Notes under the pieces: model-generated | What the model saw: only the letters and a program-made list of their open reading frames with translations | Databases searched by the model: none | What the model was told of the DNA's origin: nothing | Translations under genes and position numbers: made by a program | From: Gemmatimonadota bacterium | GTDB taxonomy: Bacteria > ARS69 | DNA length: 64,000 nucleotides | Reading direction: 5' to 3' | Assembly (NCBI GenBank): GCA_030747075.1 | Contig: JASLLL010000007.1 | Location: forward strand, 45,048 to 109,047 | In this document: positions 7,255 to 15,934 of the stretch, one piece after another | Layout: each line of letters opens with the position of its first letter | Numbering within the stretch: the first letter of the stretch is position 1

Positions 7255-9993
7255 TCACCACTCATATGCCACGCCAAAGCGGAAGGAGCGAGGCTCACCG
7301 TATACCCGCGGATCATTCAGCGGGACCAGAATGTCGTCCGGGGTTCCCATGGTGTCGTGAAGGTTGTACGCCCCGCCCAGTTCTCCGAACTCGGTGAAGT
7401 ACTCCTGATAGTAGGAGTTGGCCGGCGACGGGGAAATGTAGGGTGTCACCGTCACGACATTCTTGCGGTCCAGGAGGTTTCTCCCCTCAACGAAGAGCCG
7501 GAACTCCTGCCCGTACAGCGAATATTGTTTGTTCGCCTTCATGGAGAAGTACATGGTGTACGGAAGCCGGATGGAGTTGAAGAACTCGGCCCGCACAATC
7601 CGATCCCCAAGTCGCTTGGGTGTAGTCGGGGAACCCGATGCGATGGAGAAGTCCGCGTTGACACCCCAGATGCCCGGATCGGAGAGGTACAGGTACATGT
7701 TGAAGACATGGCTCCGGTCCCAGTCGAGCGGGATCTCCTTGATCGGCTCCCGGTCTGCGGCCTCCCCGGACACCACCACCGCCTGCAGGACATCGGACGA
7801 AGAGCCCGTCGCCTTGGACAGCGTGTAGGCGAGTCCTCCTCTCCAGTAGTGGGAGAACCGCTTCTCCAGCGTCAGCTCCAGCCCACGAACGGAACCGTAG
7901 TCTTTGTTGATGAAGACAAATGGGGCGAAGGCGTCCTGCTCCGTTTCGTTCTCGGCTTCCAGCGCTTCCGCCCCGGTCAGCCCGAAGATGTCCTTGAAGA
8001 AGACCGACCCGTCCACCCAGACCTCGTCGCTGAGCTGACGCCGAACGCCGAACTGATAGGAAATGGTGGTCTCCGGCTCCAGGAAAGCGTTGCCCACAGT
8101 CTGGTTTCCGGGCGCGGGATTGTCGCTGTAGTCGAAGATCCACTCCAGATTCGGCAACTGGAAGAAGCGACCATAATGGAAGTGGAGAACATCCCGATCA
8201 GAAATGGGATACGACATCCCCACTCGCGGAGAAACCTGTGCTCGCCAGCGCTCCAGAAGAGATGTCCCCTGCGTGGGCCTCTGGAGGGCAAGCACACGCT
8301 GATTGGCAAGACGGATGGCGCTTTCCCCAGGGTCGAAGAAGTCAAACCGCAGGCCAAGGTTCATGACCATTGATTTCTTGTAACGAAGCCGATCCTGCAC
8401 ATAGAACACGCCGCCCATGGCGCGCTCAGAGTACTGATTGGGAGAACTCCCCTGATCGTTGTCCTCGGAGGGGGCATACCGATCGTCTTTGGAGAGGTCG
8501 TAGTAGTCCAGCGTGGCGCCCGTCTTGAACTCGTGGGTGTCCCCAACCTTGACCTGGTAATCCGACCTCCAGGTAATCTGCAGCGATTCCCGCTCTGTCC
8601 AGTCGGGGAAGTCTCCTGAGATCGCATAGAAGAGGTTCTCCGGATCCCGCTCCCGATCGTTTCCCCGGAACGGAACATACTCCCCGGGGCTCTTCCCTCC
8701 GACATCCTCGTGATAGCGCGTCTTGAAGTAGGCGACTCGCGTCTTGAAATAGGACCCTTCACTCACGGGGTGGGTGTACGACAGCTTGTACTGGTTGATC
8801 TTCGTCGTCTGATCGGTGAGGTGCGCAGGCCCGTTGTAATAGGTGTAGGTGGAGTCCAGCGGGGCATGCCACCAGTGCTCAAGATCCTCCGACCAGTACC
8901 CGACGCGGCTGAACCCGTGGTGATACCAGTCCCTGCGACTGCTGGAGAAGAGAACCTCGCCGGATATCTTCTTGGCTCCGGGGAGTACATAGGTGAGCTT
9001 CCCCTGCCCGGACAGAAGGTTTCGCTTCCGATCCCGGAAACTGGCCAGTTCCCAGTCGTTGAATGTCAGCTTCTGTGCGGGTCTCTCCTCCAGTGTCCGG
9101 AGGTAAGTATCCGAAAAGGTGCCCTCTCCCGATGCATAGAACCGCAGGCGGTTGCCCGTAAAGGGAACGGGGCCTCCGAAACCCAACGAGAAGCTGTCGT
9201 AGTTGAAGTAGGTCTTGTCCGGCGCGCCGAAGTCGTCCGTCATGAACTTGAACTGCCCCGTGTACTTCTCCGTGCCTTCCTTGGTCTTGATCTGAATGAC
9301 CGCGGACTGAGCGTTTCCATATTCCGCATCCATGCCGCCCGAAATCATGTTCAGTTCCGAAAGCGACTGAAGCGACACTTCCATCGTGCCGCCGGAAGAC
9401 CCGGCGAATGCATCCGAGACGGGCATTCCGTCCACATAGGTCTTGATCTCGCCAGACCGCCCTCCACGCACGAAAAGCTCTCCGCCGAGAGAGGTCACGC
9501 CCGCCTGCGTGGCGATGGCCTCTTCCACCGTGTTGATGGCACGGATCTTCGCTTCATCCTGCTTGAACGACTGAATGGAGGCGGACTCTTCCTTCTTCAG
9601 GACATCGTAGGCGTCCGTGCGAATGTCGACGACATCCACTTCCAGAACCACCGACTCCTCAAGCCGAATCTCCAGTGGGGTGGTGCGGTTGGCGTCCACG
9701 CGCACATTCGCCACCTCCAGAGACTCAAAGCCCATCATAACGACGCGCACAACATGAGTGCCCACGGGAACTTCCGAGATGGCGAAGGAGCCATCGTCCC
9801 GGGCGAGCGAACCGCGCGCTGTGTTCTTGACGACGACATTGGCGTAGGCAAGAGGCTTGCCCGTCGAGTCATCCAGCACGACCCCCCGGATACTCCCGGT
9901 GACGCCCTGAGCCTGAACCGGCGCGGCGCCCGAGAGACACAGGGCGGCGAGGATTGGAAGGACAAAGGCCGTCATGGCGTGAGCTTTGCGCAT
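7255..9993 (-). CDS. TonB-dependent receptor with carboxypeptidase-regulatory N-terminal domain
   Basis: A 912-residue outer-membrane receptor. ATG 9993 is preceded by AGAAGGGTG and opens a signal peptide ending PVQAQG. Residues about 30-115 form a carboxypeptidase-regulatory-like beta-sandwich (GSIRGVVLDDSTGKPLAYAN). The plug domain follows, with INTVEEAIATQAGV, ELFVRGGRSGEIKTYVDGM and DAEYGNAQSAVIQIKTKEG. The remainder is a long 22-strand-type barrel ending in aromatic residues (FGVAYEW). The architecture is SusC/CirA-like, but no SusD partner is present, and the substrate cannot be read from sequence. It heads an operon with the secreted protein, PorV-like and GWxTD genes behind a strong promoter and structured leader. 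Confidence 0.9.
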   Translation of the reverse strand: MRKAHAMTAFVLPILAALCLSGAAPVQAQGVTGSIRGVVLDDSTGKPLAYANVVVKNTARGSLARDDGSFAISEVPVGTHVVRVVMMGFESLEVANVRVDANRTTPLEIRLEESVVLEVDVVDIRTDAYDVLKKEESASIQSFKQDEAKIRAINTVEEAIATQAGVTSLGGELFVRGGRSGEIKTYVDGMPVSDAFAGSSGGTMEVSLQSLSELNMISGGMDAEYGNAQSAVIQIKTKEGTEKYTGQFKFMTDDFGAPDKTYFNYDSFSLGFGGPVPFTGNRLRFYASGEGTFSDTYLRTLEERPAQKLTFNDWELASFRDRKRNLLSGQGKLTYVLPGAKKISGEVLFSSSRRDWYHHGFSRVGYWSEDLEHWWHAPLDSTYTYYNGPAHLTDQTTKINQYKLSYTHPVSEGSYFKTRVAYFKTRYHEDVGGKSPGEYVPFRGNDRERDPENLFYAISGDFPDWTERESLQITWRSDYQVKVGDTHEFKTGATLDYYDLSKDDRYAPSEDNDQGSSPNQYSERAMGGVFYVQDRLRYKKSMVMNLGLRFDFFDPGESAIRLANQRVLALQRPTQGTSLLERWRAQVSPRVGMSYPISDRDVLHFHYGRFFQLPNLEWIFDYSDNPAPGNQTVGNAFLEPETTISYQFGVRRQLSDEVWVDGSVFFKDIFGLTGAEALEAENETEQDAFAPFVFINKDYGSVRGLELTLEKRFSHYWRGGLAYTLSKATGSSSDVLQAVVVSGEAADREPIKEIPLDWDRSHVFNMYLYLSDPGIWGVNADFSIASGSPTTPKRLGDRIVRAEFFNSIRLPYTMYFSMKANKQYSLYGQEFRLFVEGRNLLDRKNVVTVTPYISPSPANSYYQEYFTEFGELGGAYNLHDTMGTPDDILVPLNDPRVYGEPRSFRFGVAYEW

Positions 9994-10150
9994 CGGGTCA
10001 CCCTTCTCGCACGGCGAAGGCCGGGGAAACATGCCGGACTACGGAGGCTCGCCGACGCAACACTGCGCCTCGGCGAGCCTTCGGTTGCGCCCTTCCAAAC
10101 GGCGCAACCCCTTGGCAAGACAGGAGAAACGCACATCAATCCATAAGACG
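9994..10150 (-). other. Structured 5' leader of the TonB-receptor operon
   Basis: About 157 bases lie between the predicted transcription start (near 10151) and the receptor ATG. Reading the transcript, a first hairpin pairs GGTTGCGCC with GGCGCAACC (10109-10101 with 10091-10083; 9 bp, 9-base loop). A second pairs AGGCTCGCCGA with TCGGCGAGCCT (10080-10070 with 10055-10045; perfect 11 bp), with an inner TGCG/CGCA extension. The hairpins are only 2 bases apart. I do not recognise a named riboswitch. A run of four G before the first hairpin could pair with the TTTCCCC downstream. Together with the promoters this accounts for the gene-free stretch 9994-10348. Confidence 0.6.
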
Positions 10151-10157
10151 CGCGGCC

Positions 10158-10186
10158 ACTATAGCGAAGCCCCTCAGGGGTGTCAA
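10158..10186 (-). promoter_or_regulatory. Strong sigma70-type promoter for the TonB-receptor operon
   Basis: On the minus strand TTGACA (10186-10181), 17 bases, then TATAGT (10163-10158), a near-perfect housekeeping promoter. The spacer contains an interrupted palindrome (CCCCTGAGGGG) that could be an operator. It faces away from the ABC ATPase promoter at 10273, so 9994-10348 is a divergent control region. Confidence 0.85.
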
Positions 10187-10272
10187 GCAGCCACAACTCC
10201 CCGTCACTGCCTGAGTTGCGTCGGTGCGGGCGAAGCCGGGCGGCGCTCCCGTCGGGACCCTCCTCCCCCCGA

Positions 10273-10301
10273 TTGACACCCCATTCCCTCGACTCTATTC
10301 T
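10273..10301 (+). promoter_or_regulatory. Sigma70-type promoter for the ABC ATPase gene
   Basis: TTGACA (10273-10278), a 17-base spacer and TATTCT (10296-10301) lie about 50 bases upstream of the GTG start at 10349, predicting a leader of about 40 bases. The -35 is consensus and the -10 matches the key positions TA and the final T. Confidence 0.8.
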
Positions 10302-10348
10302 GCCCCCTCGCACCGTCCGGTATCCTCATCACCCGGGAGCCTTGCTCC

Positions 10349-12136
10349 GTGAATGCGCCCCCAAAGACCGTCCTTAAGATCGAAGGCCTCCGGACTCAGT
10401 TCCAGGTGGAGGAAGGAACGGTTCACGCCGTTCGAGATATCGATCTGGAGATCCTGGAAGGCCGGACACTCGGGCTGGTGGGAGAATCCGGGTCAGGCAA
10501 GTCCGTCACCAGTCTGTCGGTGATGCGGCTGCTCCCGGAGAGGATCGCGCATCTGGAGGCGAACGGAGTCCGGTTCCTCGGGCAGGATCTCCTTTCGCTT
10601 CCGGAGAAGGAGATGCGGCACATCCGGGGCGGACGGATGAGCATGATCTTCCAGGAGCCGATGACCTCGCTGAATCCCGTTCTGACGGTGGGCAGTCAGG
10701 TGATCGAGGCCATTCGGATTCATCAGACGCTGGGCAAGTCGGAAGCCCGGGAACGGACGGTCGACCTCTTCGAAGAAGTGGGGATTCCGGAGCCATCCCG
10801 ACGGGTGGACTCGTATCCCCACGAACTCTCCGGCGGGCAGCAACAGCGCGTCATGATCGCCATGGCGCTCTCGTGCAATCCCCGGCTTCTGATCGCAGAC
10901 GAGCCGACGACCGCGCTCGATGTCACGATTCAGGCTCAAGTACTGGAACTCCTGCGCCAACTCCGCGACACACGCAGCATGTCGATCCTCTTCATCACGC
11001 ACGACCTGGGGGTCATCGCCGAGATCGCCGATGATGTGGCGGTCATGTACGACGGGAAGATCGTCGAGCACGGACCGGTCCTTGACCTCTTCACCGCTCC
11101 GTCTCATCCCTACACCCGGGGGCTTCTGGCCTGCCGCCCCCGGCTTGAACAAAGGCTCTCCCGACTGCCCATGGTGTCCGACTTCATGGAAGTCCATCGC
11201 GACCCGGAAGAAGGCGCCGTCCTTCGCGAGCGCATCATGCCTCCGGAGAGACAGGCGGAACTGGAGCGAGTCTCCACCCCCTGCGCACCCCTCCCAGACG
11301 CGCAACCTGTCCTGCGGGTGGAAGGTCTCAAGGTCCACTTTCCGATTCGCAGGGGCCTCCTTCAGCGGGTCGTGGATCACACGCGCGCCGTAGACGGGCT
11401 GGACCTTGAAGTCCACGAAGGGCGCACACTCGGGCTCGTCGGAGAGTCCGGATGCGGGAAGACGACCGCCGCGCGCGCCATTCTCCGGCTGCAGGAGCCG
11501 ACGGAGGGCACGGTCTCGTTCCGGGGGACGGACCTCGCGTCGCTGAGCCGACACGAGCTTCGGAAGATCCGCGGCGAACTCCAGATCATTTTCCAGGATC
11601 CCTATGGCTCGCTCAATCCGCGCCTCTCCGTGGAGAGCGCCATCACGGAGCCCATGCAGATTCACCGTGTCGGAACCAGTCGCTCCGATCGCCGGGACCG
11701 CGCGGCCGCCCTGCTGGAAGAGGTCGCGCTGAGCGCGGATCACCTGCGACGATACCCGCATGAGTTCTCCGGCGGGCAACGCCAGAGAATCTGCATCGCC
11801 CGGGCTCTCTCGGTAAACCCGTCGTTCATCATCTGCGACGAATCCGTTTCCGCCCTCGATGTCTCCGTGCAGGCTCAGGTCCTGAACCTCCTGAGAGACC
11901 TCCAGGACCGGCGCGGCCTCACCTACATTTTCATCAGCCATGATCTCGCGGTGGTGAAGTTCATGGCGGATACCATCTCCATCATGCACGCCGGGAGGAT
12001 CGTGGAATCCGGACCCGCAGAGGACATCTACGCAGATCCGAAGCAGGCCTACACGCGGAGTCTGATCTCCGCCATCCCTGACGACAGCCTGGACGCCATC
12101 CGGAAGCGCGTGGCGGGCCGCGCCGCCACACCCTGA
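10349..12136 (+). CDS. Fused dual-ATPase subunit of a dipeptide/oligopeptide ABC transporter
   Basis: A 595-residue protein with two complete ABC ATPase halves, equivalent to DppD plus DppF or to YejF/GsiA. First half: Walker A GESGSGKS (about residue 45), signature LSGGQQQR, Walker [13 protein letters not shown]. Second half: Walker A GESGCGKT (about residue 370), signature FSGGQRQR, Walker [13 protein letters not shown]. Each half ends in the oligopeptide-transporter C-terminal segment ([21 protein letters not shown]). It should energise peptide import through the permeases encoded convergently at 12141-14245; the two stop codons are only 4 bases apart. GTG start with CGGGAG upstream. Substrate is not evident. 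Confidence 0.93.
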   Translation: MNAPPKTVLKIEGLRTQFQVEEGTVHAVRDIDLEILEGRTLGLVGESGSGKSVTSLSVMRLLPERIAHLEANGVRFLGQDLLSLPEKEMRHIRGGRMSMIFQEPMTSLNPVLTVGSQVIEAIRIHQTLGKSEARERTVDLFEEVGIPEPSRRVDSYPHELSGGQQQRVMIAMALSCNPRLLIADEPTTALDVTIQAQVLELLRQLRDTRSMSILFITHDLGVIAEIADDVAVMYDGKIVEHGPVLDLFTAPSHPYTRGLLACRPRLEQRLSRLPMVSDFMEVHRDPEEGAVLRERIMPPERQAELERVSTPCAPLPDAQPVLRVEGLKVHFPIRRGLLQRVVDHTRAVDGLDLEVHEGRTLGLVGESGCGKTTAARAILRLQEPTEGTVSFRGTDLASLSRHELRKIRGELQIIFQDPYGSLNPRLSVESAITEPMQIHRVGTSRSDRRDRAAALLEEVALSADHLRRYPHEFSGGQRQRICIARALSVNPSFIICDESVSALDVSVQAQVLNLLRDLQDRRGLTYIFISHDLAVVKFMADTISIMHAGRIVESGPAEDIYADPKQAYTRSLISAIPDDSLDAIRKRVAGRAATP

Positions 12137-12140
12137 CCGG

Positions 12141-13283
12141 CTACTCCACGCCGTCGGGGCGCGTTCTTGGATCCAGCGCGTCACGCAGGCCGTCGCCCAG
12201 CAGGTTGTAGGACACGACGGTCAGGACAATCGCCAACCCGGGGAATGTCGAGATCCACCATGCTCCCAGGAGATTGTCCCTGCCCTGATTGATGATGTTC
12301 CCCCACGACGCGGTCGGTGGCTGCACTCCCAGCCCGAGGAATGACAGCACAGCTTCCACCAGAATCACATCACCGATCATGAGCGTAGCCGCGACGATGA
12401 CCGGTGACAGTGTGTTCGGCAGCAGGTGACGGAGGATTGTCCGGTGCGCCGGAATACCCAGAGCGCGCGTCGCCTCGACGAACTCCTGCTCGCGCAGTGA
12501 GAGGATCTGCCCCCGCACGAGCCTCGCAACTCCCATCCAGCCGGTCAGCCCGAGGACCGCGACAATCAGCCAGATCTTCGGACTGTAGATGGCAATGAGC
12601 GTCAAAATGATGAACAGCTTGGGGAATGCGATCAGCACATCCACGACACGCATGACCACCCAGTCCACGCGGTCACCGAAGTAGCCTGCGATGCATCCGA
12701 AGAACAGACCCAGCGTGATCGCGAGGGTGACCGCCACGAATCCGATGGAGAGTGATATCCGCGAGCCGTAGATCACTCGCGAGAGAATGTCCCGTCCGAA
12801 CTTGTCGGTTCCCATCGGGTGATCTTGACGGGGCGAAAGAAACCGCGTCCGCACGATGTCCTCCTGCGCATTCGGATCATGCGGCGCAAGAAGAGGCGCG
12901 AGAATCGCCACACAGTACAGCGTCAGCACCAGAAAGAGCCCCGTCCGCGCAATACGATTTCGCATGAACCTGCGGTAAGCGATTCGCGCGCGACTCGTCC
13001 CCGCCGTTGCTTCCGAGTCGGATGCGCTCTCGAGCGATCGAATCCGGCGACAATCCACCGTGGATGCGACCGGAATCCCAATCAGAGCCAGAGCCAGGAA
13101 CACCACCGCCGACATGAGGCCGCCCCCTCCCCCGCCGTGCAGGACTTCGCTCACCTCCGCGCGGGAACCGACCGCGACTGCCCAGAACGCCAGCCACGCC
13201 ACGGCGAAGAGCACGCCGCGGGCCCATCTCCGATGAAGCAGGTGGCCCGCCCCCGGGACAGCGGAAAGCACGCGACGCATCAT
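12141..13283 (-). CDS. Oligopeptide ABC transporter permease (OppC/DppC type) with extra N-terminal membrane domain
   Basis: A 380-residue permease. The start ATG 13283 overlaps the stop of the upstream permease (ATGA). The last 280 residues are ordinary DppC: an OppC N-terminal segment (RFMRNRIARTGLFLVL) and a DPNAQED-type linker. The permease domain follows, with MGTDKFGRDILSRVIYGSRI and the ATPase-contact loop EATRALGIPAHRTILRHLLP. The first 100 residues are unusual: a short PGAGHLLHRRWARG motif and two extra helices (VLFAVAWLAFWAVAVG and MSAVVFLALALIGIPVAS) joined by a glycine run. That piece resembles small PGxGQ-type membrane modules found alone in other genomes, so this looks like a fusion. 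It is the last gene of the long operon. Confidence 0.9.
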   Translation of the reverse strand: MMRRVLSAVPGAGHLLHRRWARGVLFAVAWLAFWAVAVGSRAEVSEVLHGGGGGGLMSAVVFLALALIGIPVASTVDCRRIRSLESASDSEATAGTSRARIAYRRFMRNRIARTGLFLVLTLYCVAILAPLLAPHDPNAQEDIVRTRFLSPRQDHPMGTDKFGRDILSRVIYGSRISLSIGFVAVTLAITLGLFFGCIAGYFGDRVDWVVMRVVDVLIAFPKLFIILTLIAIYSPKIWLIVAVLGLTGWMGVARLVRGQILSLREQEFVEATRALGIPAHRTILRHLLPNTLSPVIVAATLMIGDVILVEAVLSFLGLGVQPPTASWGNIINQGRDNLLGAWWISTFPGLAIVLTVVSYNLLGDGLRDALDPRTRPDGVE

Positions 13284-14245
13284 TCGTAGCGAATCCTGGG
13301 ATCCACGACTGCGTACAGCACATCCGCAATCAGGTTCCCGCCCACGACCATGACACCCGCGATGAGATTGACCGCCATGACCACGGGATAGTCCCTCGCG
13401 AAGATCGCGCCCACAGTCAGGCGCCCCATGCCCGGCCACGCGAAGATCGTCTCCGTGACCACCGCGCCCGACATGAGAAACGGAATGTAGAGTCCGAGGA
13501 GCGTCACCAGGGGAATCAGCGCGTTTCGCAGCGCGTGCCGGAACACGACCACGCGTTCAGGCAGTCCCTTCGCGCGGGCGGTTCGAATGTAGTCCTGCCG
13601 GATCACCTCCAGGAGGCTCCCGCGCATGAACCGCGCAACGGAAGCAGCCGACGCAATCCCCAGCACGAACACAGGCAGCACAAGATGGAGCGCCCGGTCC
13701 CACAGCCTGGGCAGAAACGCCATGTACTCCGCATCCACGGAGGCCATCTGGCTCGCGGGGAGGATGCCCAGCTTCAGCGAGAAGACAATGATGAGTACCA
13801 GCCCCAGCCAGAACCCCGGCATCGAGTAGACGAAGAGCGCCCCGAGCGTGAGCACATTGTCGATCCAGGAGTACTGACGGGCGGCGGAAACCAGACCGAC
13901 CGCAACTCCCACGACGAGATCGAGCAGCAGCGCGAGGAATGTCAGGATGAGCGTGTTCGGAACCGTCTCAGCGAGAATCTCCGCCACCGGTCTGTGATGC
14001 GAGAAGGAGACGCCGAACTCCCCCTGGGCCAGCGCGCCGAGCCACTTCACATACTGCACATGAAGAGGCTGATCCAGTCCCAGACGCACACGCACCGTCT
14101 CCATGACGGAGGGGTCAATCTCCGGATTGAAGTACATCGCCATGGGGTCACCCGGAGCCAGCCGGATGATGAAGAAGGTCAGCGTCGCCAAGGCCCATAC
14201 CAACGGGATTGAGGCCAGCACGCGCCGAATGATGAAGCGAATCAT
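13280..14245 (-). CDS. Oligopeptide ABC transporter permease (OppB/DppB type)
   Basis: A 321-residue inner-membrane permease with the DppB pattern. It has an N-terminal helix followed by RLAPGDPMAMYFNP, a periplasmic loop (LGLDQPLHVQYVKWLG) and five further helices. The cytoplasmic contact motif is YIRTARAKGLPERVVVFRHAL, and the end is VLYAVVDPRIRYE. With the DppC-type partner it forms the channel for peptides delivered by the two lipoproteins encoded just upstream. The gap to the preceding gene is 69 bases and the overlap with the next is 4 bases. Confidence 0.94.
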   Translation of the reverse strand: MIRFIIRRVLASIPLVWALATLTFFIIRLAPGDPMAMYFNPEIDPSVMETVRVRLGLDQPLHVQYVKWLGALAQGEFGVSFSHHRPVAEILAETVPNTLILTFLALLLDLVVGVAVGLVSAARQYSWIDNVLTLGALFVYSMPGFWLGLVLIIVFSLKLGILPASQMASVDAEYMAFLPRLWDRALHLVLPVFVLGIASAASVARFMRGSLLEVIRQDYIRTARAKGLPERVVVFRHALRNALIPLVTLLGLYIPFLMSGAVVTETIFAWPGMGRLTVGAIFARDYPVVMAVNLIAGVMVVGGNLIADVLYAVVDPRIRYE

Positions 14246-14314
14246 CTTTCTCCCCCGCGCGGCATACGAACGCCTCTCCGGGGAGCCGCGAGGGCGTCTG
14301 CCGAATCCTGCAGC

Positions 14315-15934
14315 CTAGCTCGCATAGCGACGGTCCCCCGGGGCAATCCACCACTCCCCGGCGTTCAGCAGAAACCCGCGCACATCCGTCTCCACTCCCC
14401 GGATGCGCCGCGACACACCGACCGAGTAGTTCAGTTCGAACAAGACCGTATACGGTTGCTCCTGATGAAGCACGCGCTGGAACTCCCGCCAGATCGGCAG
14501 AGCGTCCGCATGGGTCCGCGCAAGCAACCCGCGATCGATCAATGCGTCTACCTCACGATTCGTGTAGCTCCCCATATTGTACTTTCCCAAGACCGCATCG
14601 GAGTGGAATGTGTCGTACGGATTGACCACGAAGTCCGACTGCCACGCCATGTGGTAAGCGTCGAAGTCCTTCGCCATGATCTCATCGAGAAACACCGTCC
14701 ACTCCCTCACCTCCGGGGTCGCCGCGATCCCGATGCGCGCCAGATCAGCCTGAATCATCACCAGCGTATCTTCGCGGAGCTGGTTCCCCAGATTCGTCTT
14801 GATCCGGAACTCGAACTTCTGCCCATCCCGGTCCAGGACGCCGTCTCCGTCTGTGTCCCGCCAGCGAAGTTCCGCGAGGATCCGCGAAGCCTCCGTCGGA
14901 TCGTACGGATGGGGCGCGATCTCCGTGGCATACGCCTGGGATAGCGACATGATCGGATGCGCGGTCACCTTGCCCTGACCGAACACCAGCGCGTCGAGAA
15001 TGCCCTGCCGGTTGATGGCCATCGTCATCGCGCGCCGGACCGCACTCTCGGCAAAGAGCGGGTTCTGAATATTCCATCCGATGAACTGAAACCCCCGCTG
15101 CGGAACCGTCTTCACGCGGTAGCGATCCTCCTCGCGAAGGCCCGGGACGGAGGAGAAACGCAGCCGCTCCACGATGTCCAGTTCACCACTGCGAAACGCC
15201 GTCTCCACCGCAGTCTGGTCCGGAATGACCCGCACGACGATCCGATCCAGCCAGGGTCGTCCCGCAAAGTGATCCGGGTTCGCCTCCAGGACCAACTCCC
15301 GATCACGCTTCCATCGAACGAAACGAAAGGGGCCGTTTCCGATCGGTGCCCGGTTGAAGGACGCGGACTCCATGAGTTCCGCGGGAACATCGCCCAGGAG
15401 GTGGTGCGGAAGAATCACACGACGCAGTGCCGGCAACTGGTCCGCATAGGCACGCGCGAATCGGAACACCACGGTGTGGGGCCCGACGGCCTCCACTTCC
15501 TCCAGCGGACGCAGCGATCCCACATCCGGGTAACCCAGGAGAGGGTTCTTCATCATGCGAAATGTGAACACGACATCGGCCGCCGTCGTCGGCACGCCGT
15601 CATGCCAGAGGACATCGTCGCGAAGGGTGACCGTAATCTCGCGCCGGTCCCCGGAGAACTCCCAGGCGCTTGCCAGTGCTCTTTCAAGTTCGAAATCCGC
15701 CCCCCAACGAAAGAGTGGCGTGTACAGGAGGTTCGTCATGACCTCCGTCGCGTTGGCATCGGTGGAGACGAACTCGTTCAGCCCGTCCAGGTCGGAAAAG
15801 AGCCCGATCACGCAAGTCCCCCCGGGGACGGGGCCGGCGGAGGGCTCTTCCGCCTCGCGTGCGCCTCTCTCGGACCCGCAGCCGACGACGAAGATCAGTG
15901 CGGCCGAGACAATCCACGCCCGCCCACGGCTCAC
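14315..15934 (-). CDS. Peptide-binding lipoprotein (solute-binding family 5), second copy
   Basis: A 539-residue lipoprotein with signal and lipobox FVVGC (Cys about 19), followed by the family 5 fold. Landmarks are an early LNEFVSTDANATEVMTNLLY segment, LRDDVLWHDGVPTTAADVVF, FNRAPIGNGPFRFVRW and the domain-II helix RRAMTMAINRQGILDALVFG. The GTG start overlaps the stop of the first copy (GTGA). It aligns along its whole length with the upstream protein, so the pair is a tandem duplication that has diverged. It should capture peptides outside the membrane for the DppBC-type permeases that follow. A short DTDGDGVLDRDG calcium-loop-like insertion is present only in this copy. Confidence 0.92.
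   Translation of the reverse strand: MSRGRAWIVSAALIFVVGCGSERGAREAEEPSAGPVPGGTCVIGLFSDLDGLNEFVSTDANATEVMTNLLYTPLFRWGADFELERALASAWEFSGDRREITVTLRDDVLWHDGVPTTAADVVFTFRMMKNPLLGYPDVGSLRPLEEVEAVGPHTVVFRFARAYADQLPALRRVILPHHLLGDVPAELMESASFNRAPIGNGPFRFVRWKRDRELVLEANPDHFAGRPWLDRIVVRVIPDQTAVETAFRSGELDIVERLRFSSVPGLREEDRYRVKTVPQRGFQFIGWNIQNPLFAESAVRRAMTMAINRQGILDALVFGQGKVTAHPIMSLSQAYATEIAPHPYDPTEASRILAELRWRDTDGDGVLDRDGQKFEFRIKTNLGNQLREDTLVMIQADLARIGIAATPEVREWTVFLDEIMAKDFDAYHMAWQSDFVVNPYDTFHSDAVLGKYNMGSYTNREVDALIDRGLLARTHADALPIWREFQRVLHQEQPYTVLFELNYSVGVSRRIRGVETDVRGFLLNAGEWWIAPGDRRYAS

Noticed and set aside
12137-12140. Intrinsic terminator between the convergent ABC ATPase and permease genes
   Set aside because: Only 4 bases separate the stops and no hairpin followed by a T-run is visible; no clear intrinsic terminators were found elsewhere in the window.
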